NCBI GenBank assembly: GCA_001303245.1
Contig: LJNS01000003.1
Coordinates: forward strand, 1 to 59,798
Reading direction: 5' to 3'
Length of the DNA: 59,798 nucleotides
DNA from: Gammaproteobacteria bacterium SG8_30
GTDB lineage: Bacteria > Pseudomonadota > Gammaproteobacteria > Steroidobacterales > Steroidobacteraceae
The number at the start of each line of letters is the position of its first letter. Within the stretch, counting starts at the first letter, position 1. Below, piece by piece: positions 11,489 through 20,428 of the stretch. The notes below the pieces were generated by a model, which worked only from the letters and a program-made list of their open reading frames with translations, made no database searches and was not told where the DNA came from. The position numbers and the translations under genes were made by a program.

Positions 11489-12446
11489 CAGCGCCGGCAG
11501 CCGGCGTGGCGGCGCCCGGCTCGACTTGCACCGACACCTCGACCGGATAGTGGTCGGACCCGACGTAAGGGCCGGTGCCAAAACGCGCGATGGCGACTCC
11601 CGGGCTTGCGAGGCAGTGGTCGATCTGCAGGTAGAGCGGCGGAAACCACGACGGCCAGGTCGGATGCCACCCTCGACCGGCCGCGCAGTCCGCGAGCCGG
11701 CCGCGCGACAGCAGGTGCCGGAAAACGGGGGAGAAGGCCGTCACGTTGAGGTCCCCGAGCACCAGGAGCGGGCCCTCGACGGACCGGGCCAGGGTCCCGA
11801 GCGCGCCGAGTTCGCGATTCCGGTTGCGCGACATGCGCGGCCCCAGGGGCCAGTTCGCATGCGTCCCGATGACGGTGAGCTCGCTCTCGCCGGCCCGGAC
11901 CCGGAGCAGGATCGCGCTGGCCTCGCCGGAGGGCAGCGTCACGGCCCGCACGCCGGCGAGCGGCAGGCGGCTGGCCACGAGCACGTCACCCGCTTGCGCC
12001 TGGTAGGGAAGTTCGCCGGCCACGGCGTGCAGCGCCTCACGCCACGCGGGAGTGACCTCGAGCAGCACCGCCAGGTCAGGGCCCGTCTCTTGCAGATAGC
12101 CGACGACGCGCCCGTGATCGCCGTTGTAGAAGAAGAGGTTGAGCAGCACGGCATCGAGCGCCTCTCCCCGGGGCGCCGGCCTGATCGGCGTCTCGCCGTA
12201 GTAGTGCAGGAGTGGCAGTGCATTGGCGAGGCCGAGCAGCAGTGCCGCAATGCCGAGGGCCGGTCGCCTCAGCGCGAGCAGGCCGATGCCGCAGAGGGCG
12301 AGCCAGACGGCGTACTGGGGCCTGAAGTGCGAGAAGAGCTCGAGCCACCACGCGACGTGCCCGAGTGAAGCCAGCGTGCCCGCGAGGGCACCGGCGGCCG
12401 TGCCCAGCAGCAGGATCGCCTCGGCCCGGCTGCGGTGCAGCCTCAC
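11451..12446 (-). CDS. Membrane-anchored endonuclease/exonuclease/phosphatase-family protein
   Basis: 331 residues. Three hydrophobic N-terminal segments (about 10-30, 40-60, 65-82) followed by an extracytoplasmic EEP domain: LLNLFFYNGDHGRV, LLEVTPAWREAL with the metal-binding Glu, GTHANWPLGP, LGDLNVTAFSPVF, IDHCLAS and the terminal GSDHYPVEV. Similar to the VanJ/teicoplanin-resistance-associated group of predicted metal-dependent hydrolases. The C-terminal tail (about 12 residues, Ala/Arg rich) overlaps the end of the DUF502 gene on the other strand. Confidence 0.83.
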   Translation of the reverse strand: MRLHRSRAEAILLLGTAAGALAGTLASLGHVAWWLELFSHFRPQYAVWLALCGIGLLALRRPALGIAALLLGLANALPLLHYYGETPIRPAPRGEALDAVLLNLFFYNGDHGRVVGYLQETGPDLAVLLEVTPAWREALHAVAGELPYQAQAGDVLVASRLPLAGVRAVTLPSGEASAILLRVRAGESELTVIGTHANWPLGPRMSRNRNRELGALGTLARSVEGPLLVLGDLNVTAFSPVFRHLLSRGRLADCAAGRGWHPTWPSWFPPLYLQIDHCLASPGVAIARFGTGPYVGSDHYPVEVSVQVEPGAATPAAGAVTAAARRPTSRR

Positions 12447-12521
12447 GGCGAGCCTCGCGCCGCTTGCCGGCCGCGTGCCGCTGCGGTTTCATCCACGCTG
12501 GGAGTCCTGCGTGGAAGAATC

Positions 12522-13004
12522 ATGGGCGGAAGGCGGTACTTCGAGGACCTCGAGATCGGCGAGCAACGCGAGTCGTCCGCGCTGACCATCGACAAGGACG
12601 AGATGCTCGCGTTCGCCCGACGGTACGACCCGCAGTACTTCCACGCCGACGAGGAGGCGGCCCGCGGGTCCGTCTTCGGCGAGGTGGTCGCCTCGGGCAT
12701 CTACACCATGGCGATCTGGCGGCAGCTGGACCACGAGATCGCCAGCGACATTGCCTGGATCTGCGGCGTAGCCTGGGACGACGTGCGTTTCCCCCGCGCA
12801 CTGCGCGCCGGCGACCGGGTCCACGCACGGGCGCGCTGCCTGAGCAAACGCGCGTCGACGAGCGACCCGCGTCGCGGTGTCGTCGTGTACGTGTACGAGC
12901 TCCTGACCGAGGCCGGCGAGGTGGTGTTCACCTGTCGCAGCACGAATCTCGTCGAGCGCCGGCCACCGGATCAGCGGCGTCGCCTCACTTCCCGATCTCG
13001 GTGA
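12522..13004 (+). CDS. MaoC-like hot-dog dehydratase
   Basis: 160 residues. The MaoC/R-hydratase signature is clear: YFEDLEIGEQRES at the start, FARRYDPQYFHADEEAA (catalytic Asp/His pair near residues 36-41) and FGEVVASGIYTMAI. It probably hydrates a 2-enoyl-CoA or a related acyl substrate; the genuine substrate is unknown and no fatty-acid genes are adjacent. GGAAG lies 4-5 nt before ATG 12522. It diverges from the EEP gene with only 75 nt between them. Confidence 0.87.
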   Translation: MGGRRYFEDLEIGEQRESSALTIDKDEMLAFARRYDPQYFHADEEAARGSVFGEVVASGIYTMAIWRQLDHEIASDIAWICGVAWDDVRFPRALRAGDRVHARARCLSKRASTSDPRRGVVVYVYELLTEAGEVVFTCRSTNLVERRPPDQRRRLTSRSR

Positions 13005-13044
13005 TCGCGATCGGCAAGGTGGCTGCACGGATCACCTCGAGCAT
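12985..13044 (-). CDS. Possible 19-residue peptide with a strong ribosome site
   Basis: ATG at 13044 is preceded by a perfect AGGAGG (13052-13057) at 7-nt spacing and opens a 19-codon frame, MLEVIRAATLPIAITEIGK, closed by TGA. It is antisense to the last few codons of the MaoC gene. The peptide is amphipathic or hydrophobic in its centre. No family recognised. It could be a real small protein, a leader, or a gene remnant; only the ribosome site argues for it. Confidence 0.3.
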   Translation of the reverse strand: MLEVIRAATLPIAITEIGK

Positions 13045-13145
13045 GTTGACGCCTCCTGGCTGGCTGCCGCCCCGGCGTCGCCGTGCGGCGATACGGGAAT
13101 CGGCCTATGGTAGCCGCTCGGATACGGCTGACGGAGACACCTTAC

Positions 13146-13535
13146 GTGCACAGGCAGAATCTGTCGGGCAATTCGCCCTGGGAAAGCCGGGTCGGCTATT
13201 CCCGTGCAGTCCGGGTCGGCCCCCACGTGTGGGTGGCAGGCACGACGGCGACCGGCGAGGACGGCCGCATCGTGGGCCGCGGGGACGCGGCCGCGCAGGC
13301 GCGACAGGCCCTGCGCAACATCGGCGCGGCGCTCGAACGGGCGGGTGCTGCGTTCGGGGACGTGGTACGGACGCGCATGTACGTGACGCGGATGGACGAC
13401 CAGGACGCCGTAGGACGGGTACACGCCGAGTTCTTCGGCGACGTGCGCCCCGCAGCGACCATGGTGGAAGTCGGCGCGCTGGCCGACCCGGCGATGCTCG
13501 TGGAGATCGAGGCCGAGGCGTTCGTCCGGCAATGA
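13146..13535 (+). CDS. RidA/YjgF family protein
   Basis: About 130 residues. [19 protein letters not shown] at the start, [31 protein letters not shown] in the middle and [22 protein letters not shown] near the end match the YjgF/RidA fold; Arg in the RPAATMVEV motif is the residue that binds carboxylates in deaminase-type members. These trimeric proteins hydrolyse reactive enamine/imine intermediates. GTG 13146 was chosen because GGAG sits 9 nt upstream and the [11 protein letters not shown] beginning matches close relatives; an ATG at 13107 in frame is the alternative. Confidence 0.86.
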   Translation: MHRQNLSGNSPWESRVGYSRAVRVGPHVWVAGTTATGEDGRIVGRGDAAAQARQALRNIGAALERAGAAFGDVVRTRMYVTRMDDQDAVGRVHAEFFGDVRPAATMVEVGALADPAMLVEIEAEAFVRQ

Positions 13536-13551
13536 CGGGCCGGCGGCGGAC

Positions 13552-14031
13552 CTAGGCCACGGCGGCTACGTTGCGCGGACGGCTCTGCGCGTAGAGGACC
13601 TCGACCTGGCGGATCCCGGAGGTCCGCCGGGCGACCCGGCGAACCGCCTGGACTAGGCGCAGGAGCAAGTGCTGGTCCGCGAAGGGCCCGCCGGCTGCGT
13701 AGTCCTCGGCGACCACGAGGTGCATGATCGTGATCCGCTCGAAACTGTCGCGCGTGTACAGCACGAGCCCCACGGGACGCGAGGTCTCGCCCCGTTTCTC
13801 GATGGCGAACAGGCACTGGACCTCGACCGGCCCCGCCACCCTCACCTTCAGGCCGTGGGCATCCGAGACGATCTCCGGCGGCCCGTAGCGGTCGATCGCG
13901 AGCTCGATGCCCGGCCGTACCTTGTCCTGCCGACGGTTGAAGAACAGCAGCGACTCGAGACGCAGGTGGTGTGCCTGGGGCAGGCTCGAGACGAAGGCGA
14001 CTTCACGGGGGCCGGAGCTGTGAGCAACCAT
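13552..14031 (-). CDS. Hypothetical protein, possibly GNAT-like
   Basis: 159 residues, not confidently assigned. It begins at 14031 with AGAGG 6 nt upstream. The pattern is alternating strands and helices: LRLESLLFFNRRQDKV, CLFAIEKRGETSRPVGLVLYTRD, ITIMHLVVAEDYA, then a helix HLLLRLVQAVRRVARR and a final strand. The order EKRG..VGLVLY / ITIMHLVV / helix / VEVLYAQ resembles the core of acetyltransferases but lacks a clear R-G-x-G-x-G loop. No signal peptide. It is divergent from the receiver-TonB fusion gene. Confidence 0.6.
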   Translation of the reverse strand: MVAHSSGPREVAFVSSLPQAHHLRLESLLFFNRRQDKVRPGIELAIDRYGPPEIVSDAHGLKVRVAGPVEVQCLFAIEKRGETSRPVGLVLYTRDSFERITIMHLVVAEDYAAGGPFADQHLLLRLVQAVRRVARRTSGIRQVEVLYAQSRPRNVAAVA

Positions 14032-14396
14032 GTGCGTCCTCTCATGTCGTCGTTCGCGGGCACGTCGGCCGGCGCTGCGTCCGGCCGGAGCGGGAAACAC
14101 GGCTCTCTTCGGCGCAGGCCACCTTACGCCTGCCTTCGAGGACTTGTCGAGTTTGACATAAGGACCGCAACACGCCGTCGACGGACCTCGCTGCGGCGCC
14201 CTTGCAACAGCTCCTCCAGGCATCGCGAGAGGTCTCTTGGCATGCATCCTAAGGCTGTGAAAACCCACCAGAATCTGAACGGCGTCACAGCCTGGGGGCA
14301 CGAACCGAGACCTGTGTCTCGTCCGCCACGGCGGCGGATGGCGAAGAATCCACGCGTGAACCTGCCCGCGCGCGGCGTCCACTAGGTGGACGCCCG
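14032..14396. other. Divergent intergenic region with a 9-bp inverted repeat
   Basis: No gene is supported in this stretch. It separates the GNAT-like gene (minus) from the receiver-TonB gene (plus). One perfect inverted repeat, AGGCTGTGA (14252-14260) and TCACAGCCT (14285-14293), has a 24-nt spacer; it could be an operator or an RNA stem, unproven. An AGGTGG ribosome site (14384-14389) is at the right end. Confidence 0.4.
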
Positions 14397-16439
14397 TTGC
14401 GCTGGCGACCCAGCCAGCGAGACGGCAACAACCACGTGGCTAAACGCGCAATCAAGGTCGACGAGCGGTCACTCGCGACTGATTCACCGGCAACCGAGAC
14501 GGCACGCACCGCCGTCCTGACGAACCTCATCGTCCTCGCCGAGGACAGCGCCCTGATCGAGATGCTGAAGAGCACCCTCGAGGGTCGGCAGCGGATCTGG
14601 CGGGCCGAGAGCGCGATTCACGCAGCGGACCTGCTGGTCGCCTCGCAGAACAGCATCATGCTCGTCGACTGCGCGCTCGGCCCGAGCGAGACCCCGACCC
14701 TCGTCGCCCAGCTGCACGCGCAGTTCCCGGACCTGCCCGTCATCGTGACCGGGCGTCGCGACGACGAGGCGATGATCGGCGCGCTGATATCGAGCGGCGC
14801 CGTCTACCGCTTCCTGCACAAACCGGTCTCGTCCGAACGCATCCGCACGTTCATCGAGGCGGCGGAGAGGCGGCTCACGGACCAGCCGGTCGTGCCGGCG
14901 TTCGTCGCCCCGCCTGAATCGCCCGTGATCCCGGTACCCAGCAGGCCGCGTATCCGACTCGATCCGGCATTGTTGCGTCGCCTCCTCGCCACCGCCGCCG
15001 CCATCGGTCTCGTGGGCCTGCTGATCGCCGGCGCCGTGGAACTCGTGGAGCGCAGGCCGTGGCAGTACATCGAGCTGCCGAGCCTGCCCTCGCCACCGCC
15101 GCGCCCTGCCGCATCGGCCGATGCCACGGCGTCCGCGGCAGCTGCTGCCGCCCGCACGGACGCGAACGTGGCACGCCTGCTGAGCCTGGCGGGCATCGCG
15201 CTCTCCCAGGGTCGGCTGGTCGAGCCAGAGGGAGAGAACGCGGTCGAGCTGTATCGCCGGGTGCTGCTCGAGGATCCCGGCAACGAGCCGGCCAAGACCG
15301 GGCTCGCACTGGCCGCGGGGCAGTTGCTGGCGAACGTCGAGCAGGCCCTGGCCGCAGGAGATCTGGCCGCCGCCGCCGCGGCACTCGACGCCGCGCGAAG
15401 CGCCGCCCCGGACAATCCCCTGCTCGACTCCTACTCCGCCCGGCTGGCGCTGGCGCGCGAGGCCGGGGTGGCCAGCGAGCGCCGCGCCTCGGGCGCGATC
15501 GACGAGGCCGAGCGCGCAGTCGGTGCAGAGGTGGCGCGGCTGCTGACCCTCGCCGATGCGAGCATGCGCGAGGGGAGGCTCGTCGGCGGGGCCAGCAGCG
15601 CAGAGGCCTACGTACTGGCCGCGCGCCGCTCCCGACCCGACGACCCGGGCGTCCGCCAGGCGCTCAACGCGCTCTCGGGCAGGATGCTGCTTGTCGCGAG
15701 TCAGGCCATCGTCGAGGGCGATACGCGGACAGCCATGACGTGGATAGATCGCGCCGACGCCCTCGGCGTGGACGGCAAGGCGGTCGCCCGACTGCGTGCG
15801 GAGATCGAGTCGCAGCGCATTGCGAGCGTGCGCGAGGACCACTCCCGGCTGCTCAGCCTCGCCAACCAGCGGATCGCCCAGGGTCAGCTGCTGGGACCAA
15901 GTGCCGACTCGGCCATTCACTATCTCGACCTGCTGCGAGCCGCTGCGCCGGACCATCCCGGCCTCGCCGAGACCCAGGCTCTCCTCGCGGACCGGCTGCT
16001 GGCGGAAGCTGGTGGTCTGGCAGCCGCGGGCCGGCTCCAGGAGGCCGCGGCCCGGCTCGCCGCCGCGGAAGCGGCCGGCGCCGCGGCCGGCAGGGTTGCC
16101 CCCATCCGGTCGCAAATCGACGGCGCCCGCGCGCGGCAGGACGCCGCGGGCTCGGTGCTGCCCGAGAGCAGCCTGCGGCGCATCGAACGCACGCCAGCCG
16201 ACTACCCGGCGCGGGCCGCCTCTCGTGGCATCGAGGGCTGGGTCGAGGTGCAGTTCACCGTGCTCAAGGACGGCACGACGCGGAACGCGCAGGTCGTCGC
16301 CTCCAGCCCCGAGGGCTACTTCGAGCAGAGCGTGCTCGACGCCGTGGCCCGGTGGCGCTACGAGCCCCACGTCGTCGCCGGCGAGGCCGTCGACCAGCGT
16401 GTCGAGGCGCGCCTGCGCTTTCAGATGTCGGGTCGCTGA
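14397..16439 (+). CDS. Receiver-like / TM / repeat / TonB C-terminal fusion protein
   Basis: About 680 residues. Residues ~42-160 look like a degenerate response-regulator receiver: LIVLAEDSALIEML, an Asp in IMLVDCALG, the switch residue in IVTGRRDD, and Lys in YRFLHKPVS. A single membrane helix follows (about 193-214, LLATAAAIGLVGLLIAGAV), then Pro-rich and Ala-rich linkers, three TPR-like blocks that repeat RLLSLA....GRLV..., and a TonB C-terminal domain (about 595-678: YPARAASRGIEGWVEVQFTV, VLDAVARWRYEP). Topology: receiver in the cytoplasm, repeats and TonB domain in the periplasm. TTG 14397 follows AGGTGG; GTG 14436 is an alternative start. No ExbB/ExbD nearby. Role unknown; an energy- or signal-coupled envelope protein is inference. 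Confidence 0.8.
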   Translation: MRWRPSQRDGNNHVAKRAIKVDERSLATDSPATETARTAVLTNLIVLAEDSALIEMLKSTLEGRQRIWRAESAIHAADLLVASQNSIMLVDCALGPSETPTLVAQLHAQFPDLPVIVTGRRDDEAMIGALISSGAVYRFLHKPVSSERIRTFIEAAERRLTDQPVVPAFVAPPESPVIPVPSRPRIRLDPALLRRLLATAAAIGLVGLLIAGAVELVERRPWQYIELPSLPSPPPRPAASADATASAAAAAARTDANVARLLSLAGIALSQGRLVEPEGENAVELYRRVLLEDPGNEPAKTGLALAAGQLLANVEQALAAGDLAAAAAALDAARSAAPDNPLLDSYSARLALAREAGVASERRASGAIDEAERAVGAEVARLLTLADASMREGRLVGGASSAEAYVLAARRSRPDDPGVRQALNALSGRMLLVASQAIVEGDTRTAMTWIDRADALGVDGKAVARLRAEIESQRIASVREDHSRLLSLANQRIAQGQLLGPSADSAIHYLDLLRAAAPDHPGLAETQALLADRLLAEAGGLAAAGRLQEAAARLAAAEAAGAAAGRVAPIRSQIDGARARQDAAGSVLPESSLRRIERTPADYPARAASRGIEGWVEVQFTVLKDGTTRNAQVVASSPEGYFEQSVLDAVARWRYEPHVVAGEAVDQRVEARLRFQMSGR

Positions 16440-16451
16440 AGCGACGCCCGC

Positions 16452-17762
16452 TCAGCGCGCGGCGGTCGCCGCAGGGGAGGCCCGCTCGTGGCTGCGGCCG
16501 AGCGCGACGGCCACGGCGATCGCGACCGCGGCCACGCCGGCCCCCAGCCAGGCGATGCCCGAAAGGCCGAGCGCAAGGGTCCTGATGACGGCCTCGTGGG
16601 CCGACGCGGAGAGCGCGTCGCCGCCACGATAGACCACCGTGTCGATGAAGTTCTTGGCCTTGTACTTGGTCTCGCGGTTCACCGTCGTGAAGAGCATCTC
16701 CCGGCAGGGTCGCGTGATCGCGTATTGCCCGACGCGCCGCGCGATCATCACGGCCACCAGCGTCGCCAGCGCGGGCTGAACGGCGAGCAGGATGAACCCC
16801 GCGGTGAGCATCGCCGGGATGGACGCCAGCATCGGCGTCACGCCGAAGCGCGAGGTCAGCCGGCCCACGGCAAGCAGCTGCAAGCCGACGGACAGCAGGT
16901 TCACCGCGAGGTCGATCCGTCCCAGGAAGGCCGTGCGGGCGCTGCCGTCCGGGTAGAACCGCGCCAGCAGTTCGGCCTGCTGCAGGTACAGGAAGGTCGA
17001 CACGGTGACCATCAGGAACACGAACACGGCAATGCCGACCAGGTAGCCCGAGCGCGCGACCAGCACGGCGCCGCCGAACGGATTGCCCCCGATCGGCCTG
17101 TCCTCCGGCCGGTCACCGGACCCGCGGTGGCGCAGGCTCCAGCCCATCAGGAAACGCATCGGCACGAGGGTCAACGCGAGCAGCGCGGAGGAAACCAGCA
17201 GCAGGTTCACGTCGCCGACTGCCTCGGCGAAGAAGGCCGTCGTGCCGGATCCCGTGATCGCGCCGGTACTGGCACCGCCCGCGATGAAGCCGAACATGCG
17301 CTTGGCCTGGTCGCGGTCGAAGAGGTCGGCCATGAAGCTCCAGAAGACCGACACCACGAACAAGTTGAACACGCTGAGCCAGACGAAGAAGACGCGGGCG
17401 GTCCAGGTGTCGTCCGCGAGCGCTGTGAACGCCATCCAGAAGGCAAGCAGGTTCAGGATGAAGAAGCCGTAGGTCCAGGGCAGGAACACGGCGCGCCGAT
17501 AGCGGCCGGAGATCCAACCGAACAGCGGCATCGCCAGCAGCATGCCGAGGAAGGTGAACCAGAACAGCTCGTCGAGCGAGCGCACGCCCGCGGTGATACC
17601 CATGCTGTCGCGCAGCGGCCTGAGGATGTAGTAGGCGCCGAACAGCAGGAAGTTGTAGCCGAAGGCGGCGAGCAGCGCGGCGACCTCGGCCGAACGCACG
17701 CTGACGAGTCGCCCGAGGAGCGCCGTGATCCGGCCCGGCGCCGCCACCTCGGACGGTGTCAC
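16452..17762 (-). CDS. Npt-like (ATP/ADP-translocase-related) major facilitator protein
   Basis: 436 residues with about 12 membrane helices. The N-terminal signature YYILRPLRDSMGI is the motif shared with non-parasite relatives of nucleotide translocases; DLFDRDQAKRMFGFIAGGAS and the late REMLFTTVNRETKYKAKNFIDT segment also belong to that group. The substrate is unknown; true ATP/ADP exchange is unlikely in a free-living cell. The start is GTG 17762, whose GTGA overlaps the TGA stop of the oligopeptidase gene, so translation is coupled. Last gene of a four-gene unit that begins at 21399. Confidence 0.8.
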   Translation of the reverse strand: MTPSEVAAPGRITALLGRLVSVRSAEVAALLAAFGYNFLLFGAYYILRPLRDSMGITAGVRSLDELFWFTFLGMLLAMPLFGWISGRYRRAVFLPWTYGFFILNLLAFWMAFTALADDTWTARVFFVWLSVFNLFVVSVFWSFMADLFDRDQAKRMFGFIAGGASTGAITGSGTTAFFAEAVGDVNLLLVSSALLALTLVPMRFLMGWSLRHRGSGDRPEDRPIGGNPFGGAVLVARSGYLVGIAVFVFLMVTVSTFLYLQQAELLARFYPDGSARTAFLGRIDLAVNLLSVGLQLLAVGRLTSRFGVTPMLASIPAMLTAGFILLAVQPALATLVAVMIARRVGQYAITRPCREMLFTTVNRETKYKAKNFIDTVVYRGGDALSASAHEAVIRTLALGLSGIAWLGAGVAAVAIAVAVALGRSHERASPAATAAR

Positions 17763-19852
17763 GGGCCGACGCGCCCCGCTTGCCCGGCGAGGCCGGCAAG
17801 TCCCAGCAGGAACGCGAACTCCTCCGCGATCTCGCGATAGCGACGGAACCGGCCCGACTTCCCGCCGTGCCCGGCCTCCATGTTGATTCGCAGCAGCACG
17901 GGATGGTCGTCGGTCTTGAGGCGCCGGAGCCGCGCGACCCACTTCGCGGGCTCGAAGTACTGCACCTGGCTGTCCCAGAAGCCCGTCGTCACCAGCATGG
18001 CCGGGTACTCCTGTGCCCGCACGTTGTCGTAGGGCGAGTAGGAGAGCATGTAGTCGTGGTACTCGGGGATGCGCGGGTCGCCCCACTCGACGTACTCGTT
18101 GGTCGTGAGCGGCAGTCCCTCGTCGAGCATCGTGGTGAGGACGTCGACGAAAGGCACCTGCGTGACGATGCCGCGGTACAGCTCCGGCGCAACGTTGGCG
18201 ATGGCGCCCATCAGCAGGCCGCCGGCGCTGCCCCCGGTGGCGAATACCCTCGCCGGGTCGACGCAGCCGGCGGCGACGAGGTGGCGGGTGACGTCGATGA
18301 AGTCGTTGAAGGTGTTCTTCTTGGCGAGCAGCTTGCCCGCGTCGTACCACGCCCGGCCCATCTCCTGCCCTCCACGGACGTGGGCGATGGCGAAGACGAA
18401 GCCCCGGTCGAGCAGGGACAGCCTCGCGAGGGAGAACTCGGGATCCATCGACAGCCCGTAGGCACCGTAACCGTACTGCAGCAGCGGCGACCCCGGCGAG
18501 GGCGGGAAGTCGCGGCGATACACGAGCGTCACCGGGACGCGCGCACCGTCGCGCGCCGGCGCCCAGCGGTACTCCGTGGCGTAGCGACCCGGGTCGAAGT
18601 CCCCGAGCACGGGCTCCCGCTTGAGCAGCGTCCGCGCGCCGCTCTCTACGTCGTAGTCGTACGTCGACGGCGGCGTCGTCGGCGAGGTGTAGGTGTAACG
18701 GACCTCGCCGGCCGCCATCTCCAGGTTCGCGCCGAGCCCCATCGTGAACGCCGGCTCGTCGGAGTCGATGAACACGTCCGGCCCGCCACGCCAAGGGCGG
18801 ATCCGCATTCGCAGCAGGCCGCCCGAACGCTCGTTGATCGCGAGGAAGCGCTCGAAGACGTCGAAGTCCTCGAGGGACGCATCGTCACGGTGCGGCACGA
18901 GGTCGCGCCAGGCGTCGCGATCGGCTTCCCGGCCGACCGGCACTTCGACCAGACGGAAGTTGGGCGCTTGCCAGTTGCTGCGCATGATCCAGCGGCCGTC
19001 CAGGTGCTCCGGGTAGTACTCGTGCCCATCCTCCTTCGGCAGCATGAGCGTGAACCGCGGGACGGGCGCGGTCGCCTCGGCGTAGCGCACCTCGGTCGCG
19101 TCGTGCCCGCCTGCGACGATGAGCAGGTACTTCTCGTCCTTGGTGTGATCCACCGACGTGAACAGGCTCGGGTCGTCGAGCTCGTAGACCAGCGCGTCCT
19201 CGGCGACGGCCGTGCCCAGCCGGTGGCAGCGGACCCGGTAACCGAGCAGTGTCTCCGGATGCTTTTCGACGTACAGCACGGCGCACGCGTCGGCGAGCCA
19301 CACCACGCCGGCCTCGACGTTCGGCACCGCGTCCTCGAGGAACTCGCCGGTCGCTAGGTCGCGGAAGCGCAGGGTGTACTGGCGCCGCCCGACCCGGTCC
19401 TCCGTGAATGCGAGCATGCGGTCGTCGCGCGCGATCGCGATGCCGCCCACCTGGAAGAACTCCGACCCGGCAGCCATGGCGTTGCCGTCGAGCATCACCT
19501 GTTCCGGCCCCTCGGGGCTGCCGGGGCGACGGCAATAAAGGGGGTACTCGAGCCCGCTGTCGTAGCGGGTGTAGTACCAGAAGCCCCGCTTGCGGTACGG
19601 GACGCTTGCATCGTCCTGCTTGATGCGGCCCACGATCTCCGCGTAGATCTCGTCCTCGAGCGGGCGCAGCGACTCGAGCATCGCAGCGGTATAGGCGTTC
19701 TCGGCCTCGAGGTGCGCGCGTACCGCCGGGTCCGCACGGCTGTCGTCCCGCAGCCAGTAGTACTCGTCGGCGCGCGTCCCGAGCGGAGAGTGCAGCTCGT
19801 ATCGCCGTGGCGCTGCGGCGGGCGGGGCGGGCACGGGCACGTGGCGGGTCAT
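17759..19852 (-). CDS. ptrB: Oligopeptidase B / S9-family serine peptidase
   Basis: About 697 residues, normal for the family. An N-terminal beta-propeller (about 60-400) precedes an alpha/beta hydrolase domain with GGSAGGLLMG (nucleophile Ser), WDSQVQYFEPAKW (Asp) and EAGHGGKSGR (His). The VLFAIAHVRGGQE-like segment and KNTFNDFIDVTRHL helix are typical. It cleaves after basic residues in short peptides in the cytosol. ATG 19852 has AGGA 8 nt upstream; ATG 19879 directly after the TPR gene stop (TGAATG) is an alternative. Coupled downstream to the Npt-like carrier. Confidence 0.93.
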   Translation of the reverse strand: MTRHVPVPAPPAAAPRRYELHSPLGTRADEYYWLRDDSRADPAVRAHLEAENAYTAAMLESLRPLEDEIYAEIVGRIKQDDASVPYRKRGFWYYTRYDSGLEYPLYCRRPGSPEGPEQVMLDGNAMAAGSEFFQVGGIAIARDDRMLAFTEDRVGRRQYTLRFRDLATGEFLEDAVPNVEAGVVWLADACAVLYVEKHPETLLGYRVRCHRLGTAVAEDALVYELDDPSLFTSVDHTKDEKYLLIVAGGHDATEVRYAEATAPVPRFTLMLPKEDGHEYYPEHLDGRWIMRSNWQAPNFRLVEVPVGREADRDAWRDLVPHRDDASLEDFDVFERFLAINERSGGLLRMRIRPWRGGPDVFIDSDEPAFTMGLGANLEMAAGEVRYTYTSPTTPPSTYDYDVESGARTLLKREPVLGDFDPGRYATEYRWAPARDGARVPVTLVYRRDFPPSPGSPLLQYGYGAYGLSMDPEFSLARLSLLDRGFVFAIAHVRGGQEMGRAWYDAGKLLAKKNTFNDFIDVTRHLVAAGCVDPARVFATGGSAGGLLMGAIANVAPELYRGIVTQVPFVDVLTTMLDEGLPLTTNEYVEWGDPRIPEYHDYMLSYSPYDNVRAQEYPAMLVTTGFWDSQVQYFEPAKWVARLRRLKTDDHPVLLRINMEAGHGGKSGRFRRYREIAEEFAFLLGLAGLAGQAGRVGP

Positions 19853-19879
19853 CGCGCGAGTCCTGCGGGGCGGACGCAT

Positions 19880-20428
19880 TCAGTGCAGGGCCGCGGCGAG
19901 GGTACCACGCAGCTCTTCGACCGCAGCGCCGACCCCGGCGAGGTGCGGGTGGATGGCGAGCGCGGCCTCGAAGGCCACGAGCGCCGCCGCGTGCTCGCCC
20001 CGGCGCAGACAGATCTGTGCGAAGCCGCAGAGCGCGCCGAAGTGCCTCGGCTCCAGTTCGAGCGTCCTGCCGATGTCCCCGATGCTCTCCTCGTCCCGGC
20101 CGTCCAGATACCTGAGCGTCGCCCGCTGGTTCCAGGCCTCGGCCCAGTCGGGAAACTCGGCGATGAGTGGACCGAGCAAGCGCTCGGCGCGACCATACTC
20201 GCCGCGCCCGATCGCCGTCGTGGCGAGCTCGAGGCGTCGCGCCATGACCGGGTCCGGATGCGCGGACCAGAGCCTCCAGATCGCATCCTCGATCTCCTGC
20301 GGTGGCCGTGGCCGTGCAGCGGCGCGCAGCTCCGCGAACAGCGCGTCGAGAGCAGGCGGCTGCGTCGCCGCCGGACGACGGCCGCCCAGGTCCGCGATGA
20401 CGCGCAACAGCTCATCAACCTTGGTCAT
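19880..20428 (-). CDS. Tetratricopeptide-repeat protein
   Basis: 182 residues. After an N-terminal linker, at least three TPR-like units are visible: AIGRGEYGRAERLLGPLIAE, AEAWNQRATLRYLDGRDEES, and FGALCGFAQICLRRGEHAAA ending in LVAFEAALAIHP. No signal peptide or membrane segment, so it is probably a cytoplasmic scaffold. It overlaps the end of the FAD-oxidoreductase gene by 4 nt (ATGA) and abuts the oligopeptidase gene, in the middle of a tightly packed operon. Partners unknown. Confidence 0.82.
   Translation of the reverse strand: MTKVDELLRVIADLGGRRPAATQPPALDALFAELRAAARPRPPQEIEDAIWRLWSAHPDPVMARRLELATTAIGRGEYGRAERLLGPLIAEFPDWAEAWNQRATLRYLDGRDEESIGDIGRTLELEPRHFGALCGFAQICLRRGEHAAALVAFEAALAIHPHLAGVGAAVEELRGTLAAALH

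Noticed and set aside
16452-18794. Longer version of the Npt-like carrier starting at 18794
   Set aside because: The extension is the oligopeptidase gene read out of frame; the GTG at 17762 overlaps the oligopeptidase stop and matches the family start.
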